Assembly: GCA_964463145.1 (NCBI GenBank)
Contig: CAYXBG010000088.1
Location: 1 to 6,985, forward strand
Reading direction: 5' to 3'
Length of the DNA: 6,985 nucleotides
Source of the DNA: CAYXBG01 sp964463145
GTDB lineage: Bacteria > Acidobacteriota > UBA6911 > RPQK01 > CBDAPI01
Both the position numbers and the translations under genes were made by a program. The notes below the pieces were generated by a model. It was not told where the DNA came from, searched no databases, and saw nothing but the letters and a program-made list of their open reading frames with translations. The first letter of the stretch is position 1, and every line of letters starts with the position of its first letter. This document shows positions 1 through 5,354 of this stretch, in pieces.

Positions 1-48
1 TGAAGAGTAATCTTCCCTACGTCCATTTCCGGTCGATTTTTTCCCCAT
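1..48 (-). CDS. 5' end of an unidentified gene translationally coupled to ruvX (partial)
   Basis: On the minus strand an ATG at 48-46 overlaps the ruvX stop by one base (TGATG). It is preceded by a strong AGGAG Shine-Dalgarno at 58-54 with a 5-nt spacer, lying inside the last ruvX codons. The frame stays open to the window edge and gives 16 residues, MGKKSTGNGRREDYSS, which are hydrophilic and basic. The overlap and ribosome binding site argue that a real gene starts here and is translated by coupling with ruvX. The product cannot be named from 16 residues. In many bacteria the gene after ruvX encodes the endolytic transglycosylase MltG, whose cytoplasmic tail can be basic, but that is only a guess from gene order. 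A second ATG at 26-24 in another frame is a weaker alternative. Confidence 0.5.
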   Translation of the reverse strand, partial: MGKKSTGNGRREDYSS

Positions 49-464
49 CAAAGCTCCTGGATGTACCATTCAAGAATGATCGCTGCCGCGAATTCATTTT
101 TCCGTCGTTGACGTTCACTGATAGGCAGATTTTCTTGTGCCATTTTTTTTTCGGCTGCCTTTGTCGAAAGTCGTTCGTCTTGCAGATCAACGTCAATATT
201 AGATAGTCGCAAGTATTTTAGAATTGGGGGAATCAAACGTTCGGTCTCACTCCGTGAGCCATCCATGTTCCTGGGCAAGCCTATGACGATTCCAGCTACC
301 ATGTGATGATTTGCGATCTCCAGTAGTTGCTCACAGTCAGTATCGATACTGGTACGCTGCAGAGTAGTGAGAGGGCTAGTTGTGACGCGCATAGGGTCTG
401 ACAGTGAGACGCCTATGGTTTTGCTTCCCACGTCCAGTCCCATAAGGCGTCCAGGCGATTTCAT
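48..464 (-). CDS. ruvX: RuvX/YqgF-family putative Holliday junction resolvase / pre-16S rRNA nuclease
   Basis: RuvX (YqgF) proteins are small cytoplasmic RNase H-fold nucleases implicated in Holliday-junction resolution and, in E. coli, in maturation of the 16S rRNA 5' end. From the ATG at 464-462 the protein has 138 residues, the usual family length. Residues 8-17 (MGLDVGSKTI) form the first strand with catalytic Asp11. GLPRNMDGS (62-70) is the conserved central loop. DERLST (96-101) carries the second acidic residue, Glu97. The C-terminal helix KNEFAAAIILEWYI has Glu124 where most relatives have the third catalytic Asp. An in-frame TTG at 470-468 is 9 nt from an AAGGA Shine-Dalgarno (484-480), better spaced than the ATG, so two extra residues are possible. 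A still longer reading to 551 is not family-like. It is divergent from the S41-like gene and coupled to the gene at 1-48. Confidence 0.93.
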   Translation of the reverse strand: MKSPGRLMGLDVGSKTIGVSLSDPMRVTTSPLTTLQRTSIDTDCEQLLEIANHHMVAGIVIGLPRNMDGSRSETERLIPPILKYLRLSNIDVDLQDERLSTKAAEKKMAQENLPISERQRRKNEFAAAIILEWYIQEL

Positions 465-482
465 GAGCAAGGTCGAGTTTCC

Positions 483-511
483 TTGTTGGCAGTGTAGGTT
501 CGAGCTATAAT
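483..511 (+). promoter_or_regulatory. Putative sigma-70-type promoter for the S41-like gene
   Basis: A perfect -10 hexamer TATAAT lies at 506-511, with TTGTTG at 483-488 as a -35 (four of six consensus positions) separated by 17 bp. Transcription would start near 518 and give a leader of about 50 nt before the ATG at 570. The element sits in the region between the divergent ruvX and S41-like genes, where a promoter is needed. It overlaps the ruvX Shine-Dalgarno on the other strand. A ruvX promoter on the minus strand was looked for, but only weak matches were found. Confidence 0.55.
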
Positions 512-569
512 CTGGAGCCAGAAAGTGTTCCAACGGACATCCATAATACAAGATTCAGAATGGAATTGA

Positions 570-1826
570 ATGTTCGGTAAGCCTAAGCTTGTTTTAATAC
601 TCCTTTCGGCGAGTGTTGTCCTCTATGGATTAGTCGGAGGTCTACTGGAAGATGTCGCTGCCGAAAATGATGTTTACGGGCAACTAGAAATTTTCTCAAG
701 TGTACTCACAAAGCTAGAGAATGAGTATGTTGAGCATCCGGATTTGCCCCGTGCTATGAACGGAGCACTTCTTGGAATGCTTGAGACGGTTGATCCGTTT
801 TCTAGTTTCGTGGAACACTCTGTTTTTTCCCAGCTGCAGGTCCAATCTGGTGAAGATGCCTCACCTGGGATGACATTAGCTAAGCGGTCTGGATATGCCT
901 ATGTGGTTTCCATCGAAGCAGGTAGTCCTGCAGCTCTGGCAGGTCTCCGATCTGGAGATCTGGTTGAATCCGTCGATGGAATAATTACGACTGAGATGAG
1001 CCTATGGGAGGTCACAGCTAGGCTGAAAGGGCGTCAGGGGACGAATGTTAGTATCCGAGTTGTGCGGCCACGGCGAGCAGAGCCGATGGAGGTTACATTG
1101 CTGAGGAGTTTTTCGAATCCTGGGAGTGTGAAGGGGACGATCATAGAGAATGGTATTGGTTTCCTCGATATTCCTCATCTCTCGGGGCGTGTATCCGAAT
1201 CCGTTGCTCGGGAGGTACGTCTTTTAGGGGCAGCGGGTGTAGACGGATTGCTCATAGATCTGCGGGGTACAGTTGGAGGTCTCCTATCCGAAGCTGTTGC
1301 TGTAGCGGATCTTTTTCTGGTCGGAGGAGCCACGGTGGTAAGCATTGTGGGGCGTGGAGGAATCAAGGAAGAGATTATTGCTAAGTCGGATCCAGTAGAC
1401 GACTCGTTGGATCTGGTTGTCCTGGTCGATGGTGGCACTAGTGGGCCAGCAGAGGTTTTGGCTACGGCTCTTGTTGACCACGGGAAGGCTACAGCTGTTG
1501 GTCTTCGGACGAATGGTCATGGTTCTTTGCAAGAGAGGTTTGATTTGGCAGATGGATCAGTTGTTTTTCTGGCGACCAAGCTGCTACTAAGAAAGGATGG
1601 CAGGCCGCTTCAGGGAATGAAAGCTCGCAGCTCAGGGTTAAAACCGAAGCTACAGTCCCCATCACAGGATTTTGTTTCGAACTTCTATATTTCTCACTTG
1701 GGGGAAGAAGTGACAGGTCCGAAACTTGAAGATTTTTATAGAGGGTTGAGTAAAGCGATTAAGGAAGAACAGTTAAAGAATGGCATTGAAGAAGTTCGCA
1801 GGCGAATATTTAAGGAGGCTGCCTAG
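570..1826 (+). CDS. PDZ-containing S41-family (CtpA-like) protein, membrane-anchored, probably catalytically inactive
   Basis: The 418-residue protein has the layout of C-terminal processing proteases. It has an uncleaved signal anchor or signal peptide (hydrophobic about 7-25), a helical N-terminal segment (35-90), a PDZ domain (about 96-180, with EAGSPAALAGLRSGD at 116-130) and an S41 core (about 185-360). The core keeps DLRGTVGGLL (230-239), VVLVDGG (283-289), the Glu295 position, and a GR-LQG segment near 345. Aligned by eye to CtpA/Prc, where Ser and Lys are 25 residues apart and Gln follows Lys by four, the Ser position is Gly292, the Lys position is His317 and Gln321 is kept. Two of three catalytic residues are therefore missing. 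Expected location is periplasmic and membrane-anchored. A stop at 567-569 directly precedes the ATG, so this is the earliest possible start; the Shine-Dalgarno (GGAA, 562-565) is weak. The family assignment is secure; loss of activity is inferred. HU follows 62 nt downstream. Confidence 0.88.
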   Translation: MFGKPKLVLILLSASVVLYGLVGGLLEDVAAENDVYGQLEIFSSVLTKLENEYVEHPDLPRAMNGALLGMLETVDPFSSFVEHSVFSQLQVQSGEDASPGMTLAKRSGYAYVVSIEAGSPAALAGLRSGDLVESVDGIITTEMSLWEVTARLKGRQGTNVSIRVVRPRRAEPMEVTLLRSFSNPGSVKGTIIENGIGFLDIPHLSGRVSESVAREVRLLGAAGVDGLLIDLRGTVGGLLSEAVAVADLFLVGGATVVSIVGRGGIKEEIIAKSDPVDDSLDLVVLVDGGTSGPAEVLATALVDHGKATAVGLRTNGHGSLQERFDLADGSVVFLATKLLLRKDGRPLQGMKARSSGLKPKLQSPSQDFVSNFYISHLGEEVTGPKLEDFYRGLSKAIKEEQLKNGIEEVRRRIFKEAA

Positions 1827-1892
1827 TTGTGGGTAGGCCAGTGGTTTGGTATGTTTTTCAGATTCACAATAAGGACTAAGGAGGGAAGATGA
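1827..1892 (+). other. Possible 21-codon leader ORF overlapping the HU start
   Basis: A TTG at 1827-1829, immediately after the S41-like stop codon, is 8 nt behind AAGGAGG (1812-1818). It opens a 21-codon frame whose TGA (1890-1892) overlaps the HU start as ATGA. The peptide would read MWVGQWFGMFFRFTIRTKEGR, amphipathic and aromatic-rich. A GTG at 1829 opens a second, shorter frame of 16 codons. Spacing and overlap look like translational coupling. However, the AAGGAGG also simply encodes Lys-Glu in the upstream gene, and a leader this short can arise by chance. It is reported as a candidate only. Confidence 0.2.
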
Positions 1893-2161
1893 ACAAGGGT
1901 GATCTTGTTTCAGCAGTGGCGTCGGATGCTGGTCTAACAAAAGGGCAGGCGCAAAGTGCAGTAGATTCAGTGTTGAGTAATATTGAATCAACTCTTAAGG
2001 GAGGCTCGAAAGTCACGTTAATCGGATTTGGCACTTTTGGTGTATCGGATCGGAATGCGCGTACGGGTCGAAATCCAAGGACTGGTGAGTCTATATGGAT
2101 TCCTGCTCGAAGGGTTGCTCGCTTCACGCCTGGCAAGGCTCTTAAGGAAGCAATCAACTAA
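1889..2161 (+). CDS. HU-family DNA-binding protein
   Basis: This is a small basic nucleoid protein of 90 residues, the standard HU/IHF subunit length. It is expected to work as a dimer that bends and compacts DNA in the cytoplasm. The N-terminal helices (MNKGDLVSAVASDAGLTK, then 19-38) match the HU dimerisation core. The signature of the family runs through GFGTFGVSDRNARTGRNP (46-63), with the DNA-intercalating arm proline in RNP (61-63), and the C-terminal helix ends FTPGKALKEAIN. The generic HU arm and exact 90-residue length favour HU over IHF, but the two cannot be separated with certainty. The ATG follows a very strong Shine-Dalgarno, AAGGAGGG at 1878-1885, consistent with an abundant protein. 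The gene lies 62 nt after the S41-like gene with no convincing promoter seen between them, and is followed by a hairpin terminator. Confidence 0.95.
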   Translation: MNKGDLVSAVASDAGLTKGQAQSAVDSVLSNIESTLKGGSKVTLIGFGTFGVSDRNARTGRNPRTGESIWIPARRVARFTPGKALKEAIN

Positions 2162-2195
2162 CTCTCGAAAATCCGATCGTCGCATACTACAACGG

Positions 2196-2247
2196 CTGGC
2201 CACTTAGGGTTTCTTTCGACGCCCTTTCCGTGGCCAGTTTGGTTTTG
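2196..2247 (+). terminator. Hairpin followed by T-rich tract, terminator of the S41-like/HU unit
   Basis: CTGGCCAC (2196-2203) pairs perfectly with GTGGCCAG (2230-2237). Inside it, AGGG (2206-2209) pairs with CCCT (2222-2225), leaving a 12-nt loop and a small internal loop. The stem is followed by TTTGGTTTTG (2238-2247), an interrupted U tract. Its position between HU and the tRNA gene fits a rho-independent terminator, though the impure U run may make it leaky. Confidence 0.65.
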
Positions 2248-2273
2248 TGATGAATCCGTAGTGCTGCGTTTTC

Positions 2274-2348
2274 AGGTGCGTAGCTCAGGGGTAGAGCACT
2301 TCCTTGACACGGAAGGGGCCAGCGGTTCAAATCCGCTCGCACCTACCA
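2274..2348 (+). tRNA. tRNA-Val (anticodon GAC), CCA encoded
   Basis: The sequence folds into a complete cloverleaf. The acceptor stem AGGTGCG (2274-2280) pairs with CGCACCT (2338-2344), followed by discriminator A and an encoded CCA (2346-2348). The D arm is GCTC-AGGGGTA-GAGC (2283-2297). The anticodon stem is CTTCC/GGAAG with loop TTGACAC, giving anticodon GAC at 2306-2308, which reads GUC and GUU valine codons. The T arm is AGCGG-TTCAAAT-CCGCT (2321-2337). The short GGGCC variable region is normal for a class I tRNA. It lies between the HU terminator and thrS; only 16 nt separate its CCA from the thrS ATG, so co-transcription with thrS is likely. Confidence 0.96.
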
Positions 2349-2364
2349 TTTCCTCAGGTTAGGA

Positions 2365-4170
2365 ATGGCAACGCACGAACAGCAGTTTAAGGCAATTTTC
2401 CGAAACTCAGAAATCCGTGTTGTTCCTGACGTGGATGAGGCTCTGGAGATTCTGCGTCATTCTACCTCCCACCTAATGGCACTGGCTGTCATGGATCTTT
2501 TTCCTGAAGTGCATCTGGGTATTGGCCCTCCTACCAGTGAGGGTTTCTACTATGATTTCCAAACACCTCATAGGCTTACAGAAGAGGATTTTCCTCGCAT
2601 TGAAGAGCGGATGAATGAGTTAGCTAAACAGACACTACAATTTGTTCCAAGTCTAGTGTCCCTAGAAGAAGCTATCAGGACTTTTAGCGATAGAGACGAA
2701 GCACTCAAGGTTGAGTTGATTCGTGATCGGTCTGAACAGACTCTTTCTTCCTACGTTTTGGGAGATCTAGTCGATTTTTGTTTGGGCCCTCATGTATTAG
2801 ATACCAGCCAGATCGGGGCGTTTAAGCTTCTATCAGTTGCCGGTAGCTACTGGAGAGGTGACGAAAAGCGGGAACAGCTTCAACGGATTTATGGTACAGC
2901 TTTTTTTACTAGGAAAGAGCTACGAGTACATTTAGAGAGCTTGGCTGAAGCACGTAAAAGGGATCATCGGAAATTAGGACGGGAACTAGACCTGTTTTCT
3001 ATTCGAGAAGAGGTTGCTCCGGGATTGATATTTTGGCACCCCAAAGGGGCAATAGTACGTGGAGAACTAGAGCGGTTTCTGCGTGAGGAACTAGAATCTA
3101 GGGGCTACTCGTTTGTCTATACACCTCATATTGCCAAAAGCGAACTTTGGAAAATCTCCGGGCATTACGAATATTTTCGAGACAACATGTATGCGGTGCC
3201 TGTCGATGGAGAAGAGTATTTTCTCAAACCTATGAATTGCCCGGGCCATATCGTGGTTTATCAGTCTGCCAAGCGTAGTTACCGTGAGCTCCCGATACGT
3301 ATTGCTGAATTTGGAACTGTTTACCGGTATGAGAAGTCAGGGACTTTGCACGGGATGCTTCGTGTTAGAGGATTTACTCAAGACGACGCCCATATTTTTT
3401 GTAGTTCTGATCAGGTTTTAGATGAGGTGACGTCGACTCTTGACTTGGCAGAGTACATTTTGAAGTCATTTGGATTCGAAGATTTCAAGGTAGCTCTCTC
3501 AATCGCCGACTGGAGCAGTCCTAAAGAGTATGCAGGGCAGCGAGAGGATTGGGAAAGTGCAGAAGCCGTCCTTGTTAAGGCTCTCGAGATACGTGGTTGG
3601 GACTACGATGTATGTAAGGGGGAGGCGGCTTTCTATGGCCCTAAAATTGACATCCAACTCATCGATGCTCTCGGACGGACCTGGCAGCTAAGTACCTTTC
3701 AATTTGACTTTAATTTGCCAGAAAGATTCGGTGTTAAATATGTAGGTTCTGATTCTAAAGAGCATCATGTGGTTATGATTCATCGAGCTCTTTTAGGGTC
3801 TCTGGAGCGTTTCGTCGGGATTCTCATTGAACACTACGGTGGGGCTTTCCCAACTTGGCTAGCTCCTGTTCAGGCCCTGATTCTACCTATCAGTGAGAAA
3901 CACCATGAGTACGCTCTCAAAGTTGAGGAACAACTAATCTCCGAGGGGCTGCGTGTGGAGACAGATCTGAGGAGCGAGAAGGTTGGTTACAAGATCCGAG
4001 ATGCCCAGATCAAAAAGGTCCCTTTCATGTTGGTTGTGGGTGATCGAGAGGTGGAGAATGCAACGGTTTCCGTTCGGAGTCGTTCTGATGGAGACCAGGG
4101 TTCGCGTGCCGTAAAGCAGTTCAGTGCTGATATTAAGGAGATAATCCAAGCAAAAGATAAGGCACTGTAG
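2365..4170 (+). CDS. thrS: Threonyl-tRNA synthetase lacking the N-terminal TGS domain
   Basis: ThrRS is a class II synthetase that charges tRNA-Thr and removes mischarged serine. This protein has 601 residues against about 640 in E. coli. The editing domain (about 25-200) keeps its four metal/substrate residues: His32 and His36 in HSTSHL, and Cys139 and His143 in CLGPH, where relatives usually have CRGPH. The catalytic core (about 205-498) has the zinc ligands Cys292 (MNCPGH), His343 (DDAHIF) and His473 (MIHRALLGS), motif 2 around RYEKSGTLHGMLRVRGFT, and motif 3 at the GGAFPTWLAPVQ end. The anticodon-binding domain fills about 500-595. The roughly 40-60-residue TGS domain that normally comes first is absent. 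An in-frame TGA inside the tRNA gene (2305-2307), with no alternative start after it, prevents extension. The Shine-Dalgarno is weak: AGGA abuts the ATG, with CAGG at 2355-2358. First protein gene of the translation cluster. Confidence 0.97.
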   Translation: MATHEQQFKAIFRNSEIRVVPDVDEALEILRHSTSHLMALAVMDLFPEVHLGIGPPTSEGFYYDFQTPHRLTEEDFPRIEERMNELAKQTLQFVPSLVSLEEAIRTFSDRDEALKVELIRDRSEQTLSSYVLGDLVDFCLGPHVLDTSQIGAFKLLSVAGSYWRGDEKREQLQRIYGTAFFTRKELRVHLESLAEARKRDHRKLGRELDLFSIREEVAPGLIFWHPKGAIVRGELERFLREELESRGYSFVYTPHIAKSELWKISGHYEYFRDNMYAVPVDGEEYFLKPMNCPGHIVVYQSAKRSYRELPIRIAEFGTVYRYEKSGTLHGMLRVRGFTQDDAHIFCSSDQVLDEVTSTLDLAEYILKSFGFEDFKVALSIADWSSPKEYAGQREDWESAEAVLVKALEIRGWDYDVCKGEAAFYGPKIDIQLIDALGRTWQLSTFQFDFNLPERFGVKYVGSDSKEHHVVMIHRALLGSLERFVGILIEHYGGAFPTWLAPVQALILPISEKHHEYALKVEEQLISEGLRVETDLRSEKVGYKIRDAQIKKVPFMLVVGDREVENATVSVRSRSDGDQGSRAVKQFSADIKEIIQAKDKAL

Positions 4171-4191
4171 GGCTTTTTGGCTAGGTTTGCT

Positions 4192-4197
4192 TATAAT
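4192..4197 (+). promoter_or_regulatory. Putative -10 element of an infC promoter
   Basis: A perfect TATAAT hexamer at 4192-4197 sits in the 60-nt gap between thrS and infC, and would start transcription near 4204, about 27 nt before the infC start. No good -35 is present at 16-18 bp spacing (TAGGGC at 4169-4174 is poor), so this is suggestive only. Separate promoters for infC downstream of or within thrS are known in other bacteria. Confidence 0.35.
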
Positions 4198-4219
4198 GCG
4201 GTGCTAAAGTATTCGTTGT

Positions 4220-4233
4220 GGAGGTAGAAGATT
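4220..4233 (+). promoter_or_regulatory. Shine-Dalgarno plus AUU start codon of infC
   Basis: GGAGG at 4220-4224 is followed by a 6-nt spacer and ATT at 4231-4233. The in-frame TAG at 4225-4227 rules out any earlier start. The ribosome binding site therefore fixes an AUU initiation codon, the codon that IF3 discriminates against in its own mRNA. Confidence 0.85.
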
Positions 4234-4743
4234 AAGCGAGCAAGGGTCAACAGAAGGATCCGGGTACCGGAAGTACGTGTCATCACTGAAGACGGTGAGC
4301 AGCTTGGTGTGATGGAGCCACGAAAGGCTGTGGCGCTCGCAGAGGAGCGTGGGCTCGATCTTGTGGAGGTATCTCCAACAGCACGGCCGCCGGTTTGCCG
4401 GATTATGGACTTTGGCAAATATCTCTACCAACAGAGCAAGAAGGCTCACGATGCAAGGAAACACCAAAAGACAATCCTGGTGAAGGAGGTTAAATTTCGA
4501 CCTAAAATTGACCAGCACGATTTTGAGTTTAAGAAAAATCATGCGATTCGTTTCTTGAAAGCTGAGAACAAGGTTAAGGCTACTGTTATGTTCCGGGGCA
4601 GGGAAGTTTCGCACGCAAATATTGGTCGAGATATTCTTGACCAGCTGGCCAATGAGGTTGAGGAATTTGCAGTTGTAGAGGTTCCCCCTAAGCTAGATCG
4701 ATTTAACATGACCATGATTTTGTCCCCCAGGCGAGCGAATTGA
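4231..4743 (+). CDS. infC: Translation initiation factor IF-3, AUU start
   Basis: IF3 binds the 30S subunit, prevents premature 50S joining and proofreads the start codon and initiator tRNA. Read from the ATT at 4231, the protein has 170 residues, a normal length. The N-terminal domain begins with RVNRRIRVPEVRVI (5-18) and DGEQLGVM (21-28), and the linker carries the family signature RIMDFGKYLYQQSK (57-70). The C-terminal ribosome-binding domain follows (about 85-168), with VKEVKFRPKID, the FRGRE turn (121-125) and an end at ILSPRRAN. The first conventional start codons, GTG at 4309 and ATG at 4312, would delete the conserved first 26-27 residues, so they are rejected. The AUU start implies negative autoregulation by IF3, as in E. 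coli. rpmI begins 20 nt after the stop codon. Confidence 0.96.
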   Translation: MKRARVNRRIRVPEVRVITEDGEQLGVMEPRKAVALAEERGLDLVEVSPTARPPVCRIMDFGKYLYQQSKKAHDARKHQKTILVKEVKFRPKIDQHDFEFKKNHAIRFLKAENKVKATVMFRGREVSHANIGRDILDQLANEVEEFAVVEVPPKLDRFNMTMILSPRRAN

Positions 4744-4763
4744 GATTGTTGAGTGATTGAAAA

Positions 4764-4958
4764 ATGAAACTGAAGACGAAACGCGCTGCAGCAAAGCGCT
4801 TTAAATTGACTGGGTCAGGGAAAATAAAGAGGCATAGCAGTCACCACTCCCATATCTTGACCAAAAAGTCTAGCAAACGGAAACGGGGCTTGAGGCAGGC
4901 CTCATTGGTTTCTGATGCCGACTTAAAGCGTGTTAAGTCAATGCTTAAAATAGGGTAA
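4764..4958 (+). CDS. rpmI: 50S ribosomal protein L35
   Basis: The product is a 64-residue, strongly basic protein of the large ribosomal subunit, the usual L35 length. It opens with MKLKTKRAAAKRFKLTGSGK and continues KIKRHSSHHSHILTKKS, both characteristic of the family, and ends in DLKRVKSMLKIG. The start lies 20 nt after infC, with only a weak GAGTGA Shine-Dalgarno (4751-4756), so translation coupled to infC is plausible. rplT starts 7 nt after its stop codon. In E. coli L20 represses this pair by binding the mRNA; no comparable structure was recognised here by eye. Confidence 0.97.
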   Translation: MKLKTKRAAAKRFKLTGSGKIKRHSSHHSHILTKKSSKRKRGLRQASLVSDADLKRVKSMLKIG

Positions 4959-4965
4959 GTCGATC

Positions 4966-5319
4966 ATGAGGGTAAGAAGAGGCAGCAACCGAGTCCGGCG
5001 GCGGAAGAAAATATTAGCACTCGCCAAAGGATATTGGGGTACAAAAAGTAAACTGCATCGTGCAGCTAAAGAGCAGGTCAATCGTTCACTGGCGTTTGCC
5101 TATCGAGACAGGCGTCAGAAGAAGCGGGTTTTCCGGCGCCTTTGGGTTACAAGGATAAGTGCAGCGGCCCGACAGAACGATTTATCCTACAGTCAGTTAA
5201 TGCATGGATTGAGACTGGCTGGCGTGCAGCTGAACCGTAAAATGTTGTCCGAAATAGCTGCTCGCGATGCCGAAGGATTTGCCAGGCTAGCGGACGTAGC
5301 TCGGCAGGCAGTGAACTGA
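4966..5319 (+). CDS. rplT: 50S ribosomal protein L20
   Basis: L20 is a 23S rRNA-binding protein needed early in 50S assembly, and in several bacteria it autoregulates the infC-rpmI-rplT operon. The 117-residue product has the typical length. The basic N-terminal extension (MRVRRGSNRVRRRKKILALA) is followed by KGYWGTKSKLHRAAKEQV and AYRDRRQKKRVFRRLWVTRI, then the globular C-terminal part with ISAAARQNDLSYSQLMHGL and LNRKMLSEIA. All are hallmarks of L20. The start is 7 nt after rpmI; the best Shine-Dalgarno is AGGG at 4952-4955, overlapping the end of rpmI, so the two are probably coupled. pheS follows after a 35-nt gap. Confidence 0.97.
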   Translation: MRVRRGSNRVRRRKKILALAKGYWGTKSKLHRAAKEQVNRSLAFAYRDRRQKKRVFRRLWVTRISAAARQNDLSYSQLMHGLRLAGVQLNRKMLSEIAARDAEGFARLADVARQAVN

Positions 5320-5354
5320 GCGTCGACATTCAAATATCGAACCCTTCTTAGATC

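Noticed and set aside
465..551. N-terminal extension of ruvX to an ATG at 551
   Set aside because: It would add 29 residues with no similarity to the RuvX N-terminus, and covers the predicted S41-like promoter. The ATG at 464 gives the standard 138 residues.
560..580. Six-codon ORF starting at ATG 560 overlapping the S41-like start
   Set aside because: No Shine-Dalgarno precedes it and such a length is expected by chance.
1175..1532. Two minus-strand open frames inside the S41-like gene
   Set aside because: Low-complexity, Arg/Ser/Thr/Pro-rich or unremarkable translations opposite a well-supported CDS; typical shadows.
1876..2203. Minus-strand open frames opposite HU
   Set aside because: They mirror HU codons and have no recognisable motif; HU is certain on the plus strand.
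4171..4230. L20-type or T-box leader before infC
   Set aside because: The gap is only 60 nt, and no extended hairpin, T-box sequence or attenuator with a U tract could be found by eye.
4204..4614. Antisense 136-codon open frame across infC
   Set aside because: It lies entirely opposite infC and its leader; its composition shows no family features, and the plus-strand gene is certain.
5320..5354. pheM-like leader peptide or attenuator before pheS
   Set aside because: The 35-nt gap has no Phe-rich frame, no hairpin and no U tract.
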